Shown here in pieces: positions 9,888 to 23,846 of a DNA stretch of 64,000 nt (position 1 is the stretch's first letter; each line of letters begins with the position of its first letter). This DNA comes from Nipponacmea schrenckii. Its lineage: Eukaryota; Mollusca; Gastropoda; Lottiidae. The translations under genes and the position numbers were made by a program. The DNA lies in assembly GCA_030562195.1 (NCBI GenBank), contig JAUJPP010000005.1, forward strand, positions 18,153,106 through 18,217,105. Reading direction: 5' to 3'. A model generated the notes under the pieces. It ran no database searches. It saw only the letters and a program-made list of their open reading frames with translations, and was not told where the DNA came from.

Positions 9888-11479
9888 TTTTTTTTTTTGT
9901 CTCTTTCTGGTCACGCTCCCCAGCCATAACTGCAAATGTCTTACACAATCTGGCGTGATATTGTAACGTAATCTTGTGCTCGTTGTTGTTTAAATGTAAA
10001 ATGACGCATTTTTGTTCTACCGGAAATGACGTAGAACGTCACAAATTTTATTTTTGTTTACTAACTCACGGCTCGTTATTTTATCCAATCTGGTTCGGAC
10101 TTTTTTTATTTACTACTTATAACTTAGATTTACATAATAGCAGTTTAAAAATTTTGAAATTTTTACTTTTGTTGCTGACTTTTGAATTTTAAAATTTAAC
10201 ACTTTTTCTAACTTTTGCAATTTTGATTAGATCGAAATCAAAATTTGCAGTTAGATAAACATTTTTCTTGTCAAGAAAAATCTGTTTTCAAAATGTCGAC
10301 ATCACTTCCGGTTTCGGCGTCATACGTCGCTAAACTTCGAATTTTCACTTCCGGAATTCTAAAGATTTTTGAATTTTTTTTTTTGCAATTAGTTACTATT
10401 AACCCATAATGATTTTATAATTAACAAAAATTGAACCGGAAGTAACAGATCAGTCGCCATCATGAAACCACTTACTTTTGTAAAGTGAAAAATTGGGCCT
10501 TAGGGGTTAATCGGACAATTGTAATTTTGATGTCTATGTAATCTTCAATCGATTGCTAACAATTCTTAGGAAGCCGAATTTTGAATTTCGATTTGGCTTA
10601 CCTTTCATTTCCTGTTCTTTTTTTTCACTCAGTGCCTAATTTTCCAACGTTCATATATCGTGACCTTGACCTTTGGTGACCATGTGACCTGCACAAAAGT
10701 TGTTGCCCTTGTCGAGATCTATCCATTGATGTCTTCATTTTTGTTGTGAAATGTCAACTTCCGGTTTTACAGCCATTTGAAAATTGCACTTTTTAACTTC
10801 GAAGAGCTCTGTCACGTGACCTCATTCACATACGTCAAAATTTCTTTTATGTCCTTATTACGCGTAATTTATTCTTTCCAATGGTGTATAACACTTTATA
10901 TTTTGATCAAAATTGCGCTTTTAAATATTAGAAAATTTTGTTCTTAGTTCTATATTAATTGTGCGTGATTTATGAAAAAGCACGTGTTTTTTTTTTAAAT
11001 TTACGTCTTATTTTTTCACAAAAATTGGTAGATGAGTAGACAAAAAATTATCATTAAAGATTCCGATAAAACATTTTCCGAAATTAGCCGGAAACGTCCG
11101 AAAATGACTAAAAAATGAAGAAAATCACAGAAATCGGAATTTTCGGATTAAATTTTTGCACAAACTTGCAATTTTTTTATTCCACAGAATTAGTACCATC
11201 AATATCTTCATTTTGTATGTATGCCATTTATGCAAATTCCTAACCGTTTGATCGCCATCTTGAAATATGCAAATTATTGGAAAAATACTACTCGTCCGCC
11301 ATTTTTAATCCTATTTTTTCAGACTTGTTTTAAAATATAATTTGGATAATTATCTAGGTCCTCTAGTGGCATATTTTTCGATTTCAAATTTGTCTTTGGA
11401 CCAGGTCCTGCCAAAGTTTTTCAAAACTGACTTCCGTCTGAAAGTTCATAACTTTTGAACTCTACCATATGCATCCTTT

Positions 11480-11702
11480 TGATCTCAAAACAACATCATC
11501 AGAGAGGCACTGGACTGGAATCCCCAAGGGCATAGAAGACAAGGACGACCTTTACATAGCTTGAAAAGAATAAGACTGAAAGAGCTAGGAAGGATTGGCA
11601 AGACCTGGAATGAAGCAAAAAGAACAGCTCATAATAGAGTGAGATGGAGAACGTCTGTAGCAGCCCTAATCTCCGCAAGGAACGAAGAGGACTAACTTAC
11701 TA
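11480..11702 (+). pseudogene. 5'-truncated LINE 3' end with 13-bp TSD (in U1)
   Basis: Reads REALDWNPQGHRRQGRPLHS, LKELGRIGKTWNEAKRTAHN and RVRWRTSVAALISARNEED, then stop. This W-N-P-x-G...GRP...W...A..R..WR arrangement is the C-terminal tail of many non-LTR retrotransposon ORF2 proteins. It is flanked by ATATGCATCCTTT at 11467-11479 and 11703-11715, a clean 13-bp target-site duplication. It is therefore a dead-on-arrival LINE inserted in an ancestral U element; the same insertion is in U2, U3 (partial) and U4. Confidence 0.8.
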
Positions 11703-12664
11703 ATATGCATCCTTTATTTTTCTGCACAATCATCTTCATTGGCTAAAGGTTCATATGATACCTTGATTTCTAATTTTAGTACAGAACATATGGATTAATA
11801 GGGATCCAAAAATTGGTAATTTGCATATTTCTCGTATCTTCAGATGGTTATATCTCATGAACAAGACTCTTGGCAACATTCTAATTGACATTATTGGGTG
11901 TGATTTTTATCAGCTTTCTAACAATATCTTTATTTTAGCTATAGACCGAAAACTGATGAAAATACGCCTAGTAGAAAATAAGCGATTTTAACATTCATAT
12001 TTTTTTTATATTTAGTTCTATTTAACTTAAAAACAAAATTCGAACAGATTTATAATGTGCAAATTCCCAGCTTTCAAGCAATATATAAATCATTATGTAT
12101 AAATAAAAATTACGAAAAGTTTAAGAATAAAATTACACTCTAATTAAACAGATATAAATGCAACAGGTCATAAAATCTGATTGTGTTAATTTCTTATCTT
12201 TTGGTCAAGACACAAATTTTGACATTTCCAGTTAAAGTATCCCCAACCAATCAAAACAAGTCATTAGACTTTGTGGGCGTGGTTAAACCCAGATATTTTA
12301 CATCACTGTGTGTATTTTTCTTTCAATCGAAATAGGGTCTCGGAGGATCAGTCAATATGTGTTATTTTGATGGACATGTATATAGAATCTATAACCGATT
12401 GCCGAAATTTATATGGAAACTGATTTTTGAATTTTTAATTTGATTTTGATTTAATTACGATTAAAAATTATAAAAACTTCGAAGGTGTATATTGTGACGT
12501 TGACCTTTGGCGATCTTTATACCTGTACATATGTGATACGTTCTATCCAATGACATATTAAGCTTTATAGCAAAATGTAAACTTTCGGTTTATCGGCATT
12601 TAAAAATTGCGAATTTTTCCTATAAAACGGTCAATTCACAAATTTTGACATTTCCAGTTGAAGT

Positions 12665-14640
12665 TTCCAAAACAAGTCAATGGACTTTGTGGGCGTGGTT
12701 AAGCCCAGATATTTTTACATCACAAACCTTAATGATTGCCAGTCTATTAACAAGCTCAAATGTCACGTGTTAAATCATGAATAAATCATCTCTCCCAATA
12801 ATCGCAAAATCAATCTACATCCTTAAACGACAGCCAGGAGACCAACAAATTCTAAATAGCCCGAAAGCTGCAGAACTGTTACAAACAGGTCTAGTTATTC
12901 TTTCCAATGGTGTATAACACTTGATTTTTGATCAAAATTGCACGTTTTAAATTTGCAAATTTTGTAATTTCTTCTATACTAACTCTTTAAATCGAAATAG
13001 GGTCTCGGAAGATAATTCAATTTGTGTTATTTTGATGTACATGTATATAGAATCTATTGCCGAAATATATATGGAAACCGATTTTTGAATTGTTATTTTG
13101 ATTTTGATTTTTTTACGATTAAAAATTAATCCAGTTAAAATGATTCAAAGATATTATATATCTTAAATAAAAGGAATGATTGTTCATTTCTCGTTGTGGG
13201 CGATGTATGATATGGAATATTTGGAAGGAAATGACAACCTTTAGAATTTTAAATGATATTCTCTTAAGCAAAAATAATGTACAATTGAGAGGACTAGTGG
13301 TATAAGGGACGCAACTCTATAAAATACTCTCTTAAAGATGTAAAGCCGCGCTGTTAATTTGATGGCTCTATGTTATACCATGGCAACTTGCCACAAATTG
13401 CAGGATCTAATGTTNNNNNNNNNNNNNNNNNNNNNNNNNNNNNNNNNNNNNNNNNNNNNNNNNNNNNNNNNNNNNNNNNNNNNNNNNNNNNNNNNNNNNN
13501 NNNNNNNNNNNNNNNNNNNNNNNNNNNNNNNNNNNNNNNNNNNNNNNNNNNNNNNNNNNNNNNNNNNNNNNNNNNNNNNNNNNNNNNNNNNNNNNNNNNN
13601 NNNNNNNNNNNNNNNNNNNNNNNNNNNNNNNNNNNNNNNNNNNNNNNNNNNNNNNNNNNNNNNNNNNNNNNNNNNNNNNNNNNNNNNNNNNNNNNNNNNN
13701 NNNNNNNNNNNNNNNNNNNNNNNNNNNNNNNNNNNNNNNNNNNNNNNNNNNNNNNNNNNNNNNNNNNNNNNNNNNNNNNNNNNNNNNNNNNNNNNNNNNN
13801 NNNNNNNNNNNNNNNNNNNNNNNNNNNNNNNNNNNNNNNNNNNNNNNNNNNNNNNNNNNNNNNNNNNNNNNNNNNNNNNNNNNNNNNNNNNNNNNNNNNN
13901 NNNNNNNNNNNNNNATGTCAATGGACTTTGTGGGCGTGGTTAAGCCCAGATATTTTTACATCACAAACCTTAATGATTGCCAGTCTATTAACAAGCTCAA
14001 ATGTCACGTGTTAAATCATGAATAAATCATCTCTCCCAATAATCGCAAAATCAATCTACATTCTTAAATGACAGCCAGGAGACCAACAAATTCTAAATAG
14101 CCCGAAAGCTGCAGAACTGTTACAAACAGGTCTAGTTATTCTTTCCAATGGTGTATAACACTTGATTTTTGATCAAAATTGCACGTTTTAAATTTGCAAA
14201 TTTTGTAATTTCTTCTATACTAACTCTTTAAATCGAAATAGGGTCTCGGAAGATAATTCAATTTGTGTTATTTTGATGTACATGTATATAGAATCTATTG
14301 CCGAAATATATATGGAAACCGATTTTTGAATTGTTATTTTGATTTTGATTTTTTTACGATTAAAAATTAATCCAGTTAAAATGATTCAAAGATATTTTAT
14401 ATCTTAAATAAAAGGACTGATTGTTCATTTCTCGTTGTGGGCGATGTATGATATGGAATATTTGGAAGGAAATGACAACCTTTAGAATTTTAAATGATAT
14501 TCTCTTAAGCAAAAATAATGTACAGTTGAGAGGACTAGTGGTATAAGGGACGCAACTCTATAAAATACTCTATTTATGTATATCTATTATGTTATACCAT
14601 GGCAACTTGCCACAAATTGCAGGATCTAATGTTCTTACTA
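12665..14640 (+). repeat. Duplicated segment on both sides of the assembly gap
   Basis: 12688-13414 and 13915-14634 are near-identical direct copies (GTCAATGGACTTTGTGGGCG to GCAGGATCTAATGTT), separated by the gap. Other U elements have the block once. Either a local tandem duplication or unresolved allelic/overlapping contigs. Confidence 0.8.
13415..13914. other. Assembly gap (500 N)
   Basis: Exactly 500 N. True size unknown. Confidence 1.
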
Positions 14641-15139
14641 CACCTAAATTAAGATTGATAAATAAATAAATAAACAAATTAAAAGTATCAACGATCTCGA
14701 AAGTTAATTTAATCCGATATCAATTTGTATTCTCAAATAAGGTGTTATGTTCCTTTATGACCACAAATTTGTTTTTTCGACGTTTTGTTTTACACACTAA
14801 TTAAACAGATATAAATGTTACAAGAAGAGTTAAGAAGATAATGCAACAGGGCAAAAAGTCAAATTGTGTTAATTTCTTATCGTTTGGTCAAGACAAATTT
14901 TGACATTTCCAGTTTAAGTATCGCAACCAATCAAAACAAATCATTATACTGAGTAGGCGTGATTACGTTCTATTTTAAATGACAGCCAGGAGATATAACA
15001 CATTCTAAATATCTCGGAAGCTGCACAATTGTTACAAACAGGTCTAGTTATTATTATGGAATTGGATATTATAAATGCAACGTTTCACCCATGCAATAGA
15101 AGGGACGCGCACTGCCTTGGTACCGTCTAACGGTTCTAG

Positions 15140-18100
15140 TTTTTTTTTGTCTTTTTCTGGTCACGCTCCCCAGCCATAACTGCAAATGTCTTACACAATC
15201 TGGCGTGATATTGTGACGTAATCTAGTGCTCGTTGTTGTTTAAATGTAAAATGACGCATTTTTGTTTTACCGGAAATGACGTAGAACGTCACAAATTTTA
15301 TTTTTGTTTACTAACTCACGGCTCGTTTTTTTATCTAATCTGGTTCGGACTTTTTTTATTTACTACTTATAACTTAGATTTACAGAATAGCAGTTTAAAA
15401 ATTTTGAAATTTTTACTTTTGTTGCTGACTTTTGAATTTTAAAATTTAACACTTTTTCTAATTTCTGCAATTTTGATTAGATCGAAATCAAACTTTGCAG
15501 TTAGATAAACATTTTTCTTGTCAAGAAAAATCTGTTTTCAAAATGTCGACATCACTTCCGGTTTCGGCGTCATACGTCGCTAAACTTCGAATTTTCACTT
15601 CCGGAATTCTAAAGATATTTGAATTTTTTTTTTTGCAATTAGTTACTATTAACCTATAATGATTTTATAATTAACAAAAATTGAACCGGAAGTAACAGGT
15701 CAGTCGCCATCATTAAACCACTTACTTTTGTAAAGTGAAAAATTTGGCCTTGGGGTTTAATCGGACAATTGTTATTTTGATGTCTATGTAATCTTCAATC
15801 GATTGCTAACAATTCTTAGGAAGCCGAATTTTGAATTTCGATTTAGCTTACCTTTCATTTCCGGTTCTTTTTTTTCACTCAGTGCCTAATTTTCCAACGT
15901 TCATATATCGTGACCTTGACCTTTGGTGACCATGTGACCTGCACAAAAGTTGTTGCCCTTGTCGAGATCTATCCATTGATGTCTTCATTTGTGGTGTGCA
16001 ATGTCAAATTCCGGTTTTACAGCCATTTGAAAATTGCACTTTTTAACTTCGAAGAGCTCTGTCACGTGACCTAATTTGCATACGTCAAAATTTCTTTTAT
16101 GTCCTTATTACGCGTAATTTATTCTTTTCAATGGTGTATAACACTTTATATTTTGATCAAAATTGCGCTTTTTAATATTTGAAAATTTTGTTCTTAGTTC
16201 TATATTAATTGTGCGTGATTTATGAAAAAGAACGTGTTTTTTTTTCAAATTTACCTCTTATTTTTTCACAAAAATTGGTAGATGAGTAGACAAAAAATTA
16301 TCATTAAAGATTCCGATAAAAAATTTCCGAAATTAGCCGGAAACGTCCGAAAATGGCCAAAAAATGTAGAAAATCACAGAAATCGGAATTTTCGGATTAA
16401 ATTTTTGCACAAACTTGCAATTTTATTATTCCACAGAATTAGTACCATCAATATCTGTATGTATGACTTCCGTTTGAAAGTTCATAACTTTTGAACTCTA
16501 CCATATGCATCCTTTTGATCTCAAAACAACATCACCAAAGAGGCACTGTACTGGAATCCCAAGGTCATAGAAGGCAAGGACGACCTTCACATAGCTTGAA
16601 AAGAAAAAGACTGAAAGAGCTAGGAAAGAGGCAAGACCTGGAATGAAGCAAAAAGAACAGCTCATAACAGAGTGAGATGGAGAACGTCTGTAGCAGCCAT
16701 ATGCTCCGCAAGGAACGAAGAGGACTAACTTACTAATATGCATCCTTTATTTTTCTGAACAATCATCTTCATTGGCGAAAGGTTCATATGATACCTTGAT
16801 TTCTAATTTTAGTAAAGAACATTTGGTTTAATGGGGATCCAAAAATTGGTAATTTGCATATTTCTCGTATCTTCAGATGGTTATATCTCATGAACAAGAC
16901 TCTTGGCAACATTCTAATTGACATTATTGTGATGTGATTTTCACCAGCTTTCTAACAATATCTTTATTTTAGCTATAGACCGAAAACTGTTGAAAATACG
17001 CCTAGTAGAAAATAAGCGATTTTAACATTCATATTTTTTTATATTTAGTTCTATTTAACTTAAAAACAAAATTCGAACAGATTTATAATGTGCAAATTCC
17101 CAGCTTTCAAGCAATATATAAATCAATATGTATAAATAAAAACTGCGAAACGTTTAAGAATAAAATTACACTCTAATTAAACAGATATAAATGCAACAGG
17201 TCATAAAGTCTGATTGTGTTAATTTCTTATCTTTTGGTCAAGACACAAATTTTGACATTTCCAGTTATCCCAACCAATCAAAACAAGTCATTAGACTTTG
17301 TGGGCGTGGTTAAGCCCAGATATTTTACATCACTGTGTGTATTTTTCTTTCAATCGAAAATAGGGTCTCGGAGGATCAGTCAATATGTGTTATTTTGATG
17401 TACATGTATATAGAATCCATAACCGATTGCGTGGTTAAGCCAAGATATTTTTACATCACAAACCTTAATGATTGCCAGTCTATTAACAAGCCCAAATGTC
17501 ACGTGTTAAATCATGAATAAATCATCTCTCCAAATAAATGCAAAATCAATCTACATTCTATCCTTAAATGACAGCCAGGAGACCAACAAATTCTAAATAG
17601 CTCGAAAGCTGCAGAACTGTTACAAACAGGTCTAGTTATTCTTTCCGATGGTGTATAACACTTGATATTTGATCAAAATTGCACGTTTAAAATATGCAAA
17701 TTTTGTAATTTCTTCTATACTAACTGTGTATTTTTCTTTAAATCGAAATAGGGTCTCGGAGGTTAATTCAATTTGTGTTATTTTGATCTACATGTATATA
17801 GAATCTATACCGATTGCCGAAATATATATGGAAACCGATTTTTGAATTGTTATTTTGATTTTAATTTTTTTACGATTAAAAATTAATCCAGTTAGAATGA
17901 TTCAAAGATATTATATATCTTAAATAAAAGGAATGATTGTTCATTTCTCGTTGTGGGCGATGTATGATATGGAATATTTGGAAGGAAATTACAAACTTTA
18001 GAATTTTAAATGATATTCTCTTGAGCAAAAATAATGTACAGTTGAGTGGAATAGTGGTATAAGGGACGGAACTCTATAAAATACTCTCTTAAAGGTGTAA

Positions 18101-18672
18101 AGCTGCGCTGTTAATTTGATGTCTCTATGTTATACCATGGACACTTGCCACAAATTGCAGGATCTAATGTTCCTACTACACCTAAATTAAGATTGATAAA
18201 TAACAAATTAACAAGTATCAACGATTTGGAAAGTTAATGAAATCCGATATCAATTTGTAATCTCAAATAAAGTGTTATGTCCCACAAATTTGTTTTTTCG
18301 ACGTTTTGTTTTACACACTAATTAAACAGATATAAATGTTACAAGAAGAGTTAAGAAGATTAGGTAACAGGCCATAAACTCAAATTGTGTTAATTTCTTA
18401 TCGTTTGGTCAAGACACAAATTTTGACTTTTCCCAGTTTAAGTATCGCAACCAATTAAAACAAGTCATTATACTGAGTAGGCGTAGTTCTTTTTTAAATG
18501 ACAGCCAGGAGATATAACAAATTCTAAACATCTCGGAAGCTGCACAACTGTTACAAACAGGTTATATTATATTATAATAGTTATTATTATGGAATTGGAT
18601 ATTATAAATGCAACGTTTCACCCATGCAATAGAAGGGACGCGCACTGCCTTGGTACCGTCTAACGGTTCTAG
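15140..18672 (+). mobile_element. U element copy 2
   Basis: Directly abuts U1 (CTAG then T-run then GTCTTTTTCTGG). Relative to U1/U4 it lacks about 200 bp near 16455 and about 270 bp near 17430, where GATTGC joins GTGGTTAAGCC. Ends with the same ACCGT/ACGGT hairpin and CTAG. No protein-coding capacity recognised. Confidence 0.7.
16516..16735 (+). pseudogene. Fossil LINE 3' end (in U2)
   Basis: Same insertion as 11480-11702, with small indels that break the frame. The 13-bp TSD is at 16503-16515 and 16736-16748. Confidence 0.75.
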
Positions 18673-19758
18673 TTTTTTTTTTTTGTAATTCTTGGATGAG
18701 TTTGCAGACAAACTGGTAAAAGGTGCAGAAATTCTAAATCTACAGTTGATCTTAGAATGATTTCTATTATCAAATAAAACAAAACCGGAAGTTCTATCTC
18801 TGACAGGAAGTGAGAACCGGAAGTTCAGGTTTTTTTGCTTTAGCAAGTTTATTTTCAGTTCGATTTTGACCGGATTTTCAGATTTGAAAACTTCAATGTA
18901 TTTGTCAACTAACAATTATAGGTTTTATGCAATTAGGTTAAATATTTTACCCACGATTTGCAATTCAATATTCAAGGGTCATCGGCAAAAATTTCAGACC
19001 GTGATTTCTCCTTTAATATAAATGGTAAAATTTTGAAACTTTACCAGTTGATAGGCGATATGTTTATAATTTTTGAAAAAATGTGAAAAAAAAATTCCAC
19101 TTCCGGTTTAGCCTCAAATGACGTAATTACGTAACTTCCGGTCTATAACTGCTAGGTGAAAAGTGAAAACTGTTTTATAAATAACTTGTCAATAGCAATT
19201 GATTTGACCTAAATAATTAGGTCAAGCTGCCATATCGGCCGCCATTTTGAATTTTCGTTACAATTCTTAAATCCGAAATTCAGACACTACTGATAGACCG
19301 ATTTTGATGAAATTTAGCACATAGATACAATGAATCATTATCTACCTTTTCTTGGAGACCGATTTTTAAATTTCGTATTTTCTTTCGAATTATTTAAATT
19401 TCGATTTTTTCAAAATTAGGTCACTTTAACGGGTACGGAAGGTGTGACCCACTTAATCTATGACCTTGAAAATTAGGTCAAATAATATTCAATATATTGT
19501 CTACGAGTAGATATTTTTTAATTTGGCTTATTTAAAAAAAATTCATAGAGATAAGTGTACTTAAATACAGCAAAAATTGATAATTTTCATATTTTCGCCA
19601 TCATTAACCGTTACGGAAGGTGTGACCTAATTATTTTATGACTTTGAAAACTAGGTCAAATGATATTCAATATATTGTCTAGATGTAGGTAATTGCAAAT
19701 TTAGCCTACATAATATTTTAAGGCTCTCGAAATACGTTCATAATTGTAAGCAATTCTA
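18673..19758 (+). mobile_element. B element copy 1
   Basis: T-run, GTAATTCTTGGATGAG, to AATTGTAAGCAATTCTAT. The hairpin AATTG-TAAG-CAATT abuts the terminal CTAG, here mutated to CTAT. About 1.09 kb, non-coding, with several ACCGGAAGT/ACTTCCGGT motifs. Other copies: 22760-23846, 48778-49870 (minus), 49871-50028 (partial), and a divergent one at 1920. Confidence 0.75.
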
Positions 19759-22700
19759 TTTTTTTTTTTTTTTTGTCTTTTTCTGGTCACGCTCCCCAGC
19801 CATAACTGCAAATGTCTTACACAATCTGGCGTGATATTGTAACGTAATCTAGTGCTCGTTGTTGTTTAAATGTAAAATGACGCATTTTTGTTCTACCGGA
19901 AATGACGTAGAACGTCACAAATTTTATTTTTGTTTACTAACTCACGGCTCGTTTTTTTATCCAATCTGGTTCGGACTTTTTTTTTTTTACTACTTATAAC
20001 TTAGATTTACATAATAGCAGTTTAAAAATTTTGAAATTTTTACTTTTGCTGCTGACTTTTGAATTTTAAAATTTAACACTTTTTCTAACTTTTGCAATTT
20101 TGATTAGATCGTAATCAAAATTTGCAGTTAGATAAACATTTTTCTTGTCAAGAAAAATCTGTTTTCAAAATGTCGACATCACTTCCGGTTTCGGCGTCAT
20201 ACGTCGCTAAACTTCGAATTTTCACTTCCGGAATTCTAAAGATATTTGAATTTTTTTTTTTTGCAATTTGTTAGTATTAACCCATAATGATTTTATAATT
20301 AACAAAAATTGAACCGGAAGTAGCAGATCAGTCGCCATCATTAAACCACTTACTTTTGTAAAGTGAAAAATTGGGCCTTAGGGGTTAATCGGACAATTGT
20401 AATTTTGATGTCTATGTAATCTTCAATCGATTGCTAACAATTCTTAGGAAGCCGAATTTTGAATTTCGATTTAGCTTACCTTTCATTTCCGGTTCTTTTT
20501 TTTCACTCAGTGCCCCAATTTTCCAACGTTCATATATCGTGACCTTGACCTTTGGTGACCATGTGACCTGCACAAAAGTTGTTGCCCTTGTCGAGATCTA
20601 TCCATTGATGTCTTCATTTGTGTTGTGCAATGTCAACTTCCGGTTTTACAGCCATTTGAAAATTGCACTTTTTAACTTCGAAGAGCTCTGTCACGGTTTT
20701 TTAAAATTTCTTTTATGTCCTTATTACGCGTAATTAATTCTTTCCAATGGTGTATAACACTTTATATTTTGATCAAAATTGCGCTTTTTAATATTTGAAA
20801 ATTTTGTTCTTAGTTCTATATTAATTGTGCGTGATTTATGAAAAAGCACGTGTTTTTTTAAATTTACGTCTTATTTTTTCACAAAAATTGGTAGATGAGT
20901 AGACAAAAAATTATCATTAAAGATTCCGATAAAACATTTTCCGAAATTAGCCGGAAACGTCCGAAAATGACCAAAAATGTAGAAAATCACAGAAATCGGA
21001 ATTTTCGGATTAAATTTTTGCACAAACTTGCAATTTTATTATTCCACAGAATTAGTACCATCAATATCTTCATTTTGTATGTATGCCGTATACACAAATT
21101 TCTAACCGTTTGATCGCCATCTTGAAATATGCAAATTATTGGAAAAATACTACTCGTCCCCCCATTTTTAATCCTATTTTTTTCAGACTTGTTTTAAAAT
21201 ATAATTTGGATAATTATCTAGGTCCTCTAATGGCATATTTTTCAATTTCAAATTTGTCTTTGGACCAGGTCCTGCCAAAGTTTTTCAAAACTGACTTCCG
21301 TTTGAAAGTTCATAACTTTTGAACTCTACCATATGCATCCTTTTGATCTCAAAACAACATCACCAGAGAGGCACTGGATTGGAATCCCCAAGGGCATAGA
21401 AGACAAGGACGACCTTTACATAGCTTGAAAAGAATAAGACTGAAAGAGCTAGGAAGGATTGGCAAGACCTGGAATGAAGCAAAAAGAACAGCTTATAACA
21501 GAGTGAGATGGAGAACGTCTGTAGCAGCCAAGATATTTTTACATCACAAACCTTAATGATTGCCAGTCTATTAACAAGCCCAAATGTCACGTGTTAAATC
21601 ATGAATAAATCATCTCTCCAAATAAATGCAAAATCAATCTACATTCTATCCTTAAATGACAGCCAGGAGACCAACAAATTCTAAATAGCTCGAAAGCTGC
21701 AGAACTGTTACAAACAGGTCTAGTTATTCTTTCCGATGGTGTATAACACTTGATATTTGATCAAAATTGCACGTTTAAAATATGCAAATTTTGTAATTTC
21801 TTCTATACTAACTGTGTATTTTTCTTTAAATCGAAATAGGGTCTCGGAGGTTAATTCAATTTGTGTTATTTTGATCTACATGTATATAGAATCTATACCG
21901 ATTGCCGAAATATATATGGAAACCGATTTTTGAATTGTTATTTTGATTTTAATTTTTTTACGATTAAAAATTAATCCAGTTAGAATGATTCAAAGATATT
22001 ATATATCTTAAATAAAAGGAATGATTGTTCATTTCTCGTTGTGGGCGATGTATGATATGGAATATTTGGAAGGAAATTACAAACTTTAGAATTTTAAATG
22101 ATATTCTCTTGAGCAAAAATAATGTACAGTTGAGTGGAATAGTGGTATAAGGGACGGAACTCTATAAAATACTCTCTTAAAGGTGTAAAGCTGCGCTGTT
22201 AATTTGATGTCTCTATGTTATACCATGGACACTTGCCACAAATTGCAGGATCTAATGTTCCTACTACACCTAAATTAAGATTGATAAATAACAAATTAAC
22301 AAGTATCAACGATTTGGAAAGTTAATGAAATCCGATATCAATTTGTAATCTCAAATAAAGTGTTATGTCCCACAAATTTGTTTTTTCGACGTTTTGTTTT
22401 ACACACTAATTAAACAGATATAAATGTTACAAGAAGAGTTAAGAAGATTAGGTAACAGGCCATAAACTCAAATTGTGTTAATTTCTTATCGTTTGGTCAA
22501 GACACAAATTTTGACATTTCCAGTTTAAGTATCGCAACCAATTAAAACAAGTCATTATACTGAGTAGGCGTAGTTCTTTTTTAAATGACAGCCAGGAGAT
22601 ATAACAAATTCTAAACATCTCGGAAGCTGCACAACTGTTACAAACAGGTTATATTATATTATAATAGTTATTATTATGGAATTGGATATTATAAATGCAA

Positions 22701-22759
22701 CGTTTCACCCATGCAATAGAAGGGACGCGCACTGCCTTGGTACCGTCTAACGGTTCTAG
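19759..22759 (+). mobile_element. U element copy 3 (carries duplication junction)
   Basis: Starts like the other U elements; its middle is missing because the 4.09-kb duplication junction falls at 21529/21530. Ends with hairpin plus CTAG at 22756-22759. Confidence 0.7.
21344..21529 (+). pseudogene. Fossil LINE 3' end, truncated (in U3)
   Basis: Same LINE fossil, cut at GTAGCAGCC by the duplication junction. Left TSD at 21331-21343 only. Confidence 0.75.
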
Positions 22760-23846
22760 TTTTTTTTTTTTGTAATTCTTGGATGAGTTTGCAGACAAAC
22801 TGGTAAAAGGTGCAGAAATTCTAAATCTACAGTTGATCTTAGAATGATTTCTATTATCAAATAAAACAAAACCGGAAGTTCTATCTCTGACAGGAAGTGA
22901 GAACCGGAAGTTCAGGTTTTTTTGCTTTAGCAAGTTTATTTTCAGTTCGATTTTGACCGGATTTTCAGATTTGAAAACTTCAATGTATTTGTCAACTAAC
23001 AATTATAGGTTTTATGCAATTAGGTTAAATATTTTACCCACGATTTGCAATTCAATATTCAAGGGTCATCGGCAAAAATTTCAGACCGTGATTTCTCCTT
23101 TAATATAAATGGTAAAATTTTGAAACTTTACCAGTTGATAGGCGATATGTTTATAATTTTTGAAAAAATGTGAAAAAAAAATTCCACTTCCGGTTTAGCC
23201 TCAAATGACGTAATTACGTAACTTCCGGTCTATAACTGCTAGGTGAAAAGTGAAAACTGTTTTATAAATAACTTGTCAATAGCAATTGATTTGACCTAAA
23301 TAATTAGGTCAAGCTGCCATATCGGCCGCCATTTTGAATTTTCGTTACAATTCTTAAATCCGAAATTCAGACACTACTGATAGACCGATTTTGATGAAAT
23401 TTAGCACATAGATACAATGAATCATTATCTACCTTTTCTTGGAGACCGATTTTTAAATTTCGTATTTTCTTTCGAATTATTTAAATTTCGATTTTTTCAA
23501 AATTAGGTCACTTTAACGGGTACGGAAGGTGTGACCCACTTAATCTATGACCTTGAAAATTAGGTCAAATAATATTCAATATATTGTCTACGAGTAGATA
23601 TTTTTTAATTTGGCTTACTTAAAAAAAATTCATAGAGATAAGTGTACTTAAATACAGCAAAAATTGATAATTTTCATATTTTCGCCATCATTAACCGTTA
23701 CGGAAGGTGTGACCTAATTATTTTATGACTTTGAAAACTAGGTCAAATGATATTCAATATATTGTCTAGATGTAGGTAATTGCAAATTTAGCCTACATAA
23801 TATTTTAAGGCTCTCGAAATACGTTCATAATTGTAAGCAATTCTAG
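22760..23846 (+). mobile_element. B element copy 2
   Basis: Nearly identical to B copy 1 as part of the tandem duplication, but retains the intact hairpin-CTAG terminus at 23843-23846. Confidence 0.75.

Larger units (their letters stand above)
9886..15139 (+). mobile_element. U element copy 1
   Basis: T-run, then GTCTCTTTCTGGTCACGCTC, to ACCGTCTAACGGTTCTAG. The 3' hairpin is ACCGT-CTA-ACGGT, one base before CTAG. No reading frame of note is conserved among U copies. It contains repeated ACCGGAAGT motifs, a TGACCTTGACCTTTGG block at 10661, a fossil LINE 3' end (11480-11702) and the first assembly gap, which is flanked by duplicated sequence. Confidence 0.7.

Noticed and set aside
13359..14014. 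Long ORFs through the N stretch
   Set aside because: Artefact of undetermined bases at 13415-13914; the same holds for 50026-50586.
18562..18915. 117-codon minus-strand ORF, repeated at 22649-23002 and in part at 49621 (plus)
   Set aside because: It spans the U/B junction and occurs only as part of the repeated elements. Composition is that of AT-rich repeat DNA and there is no domain.
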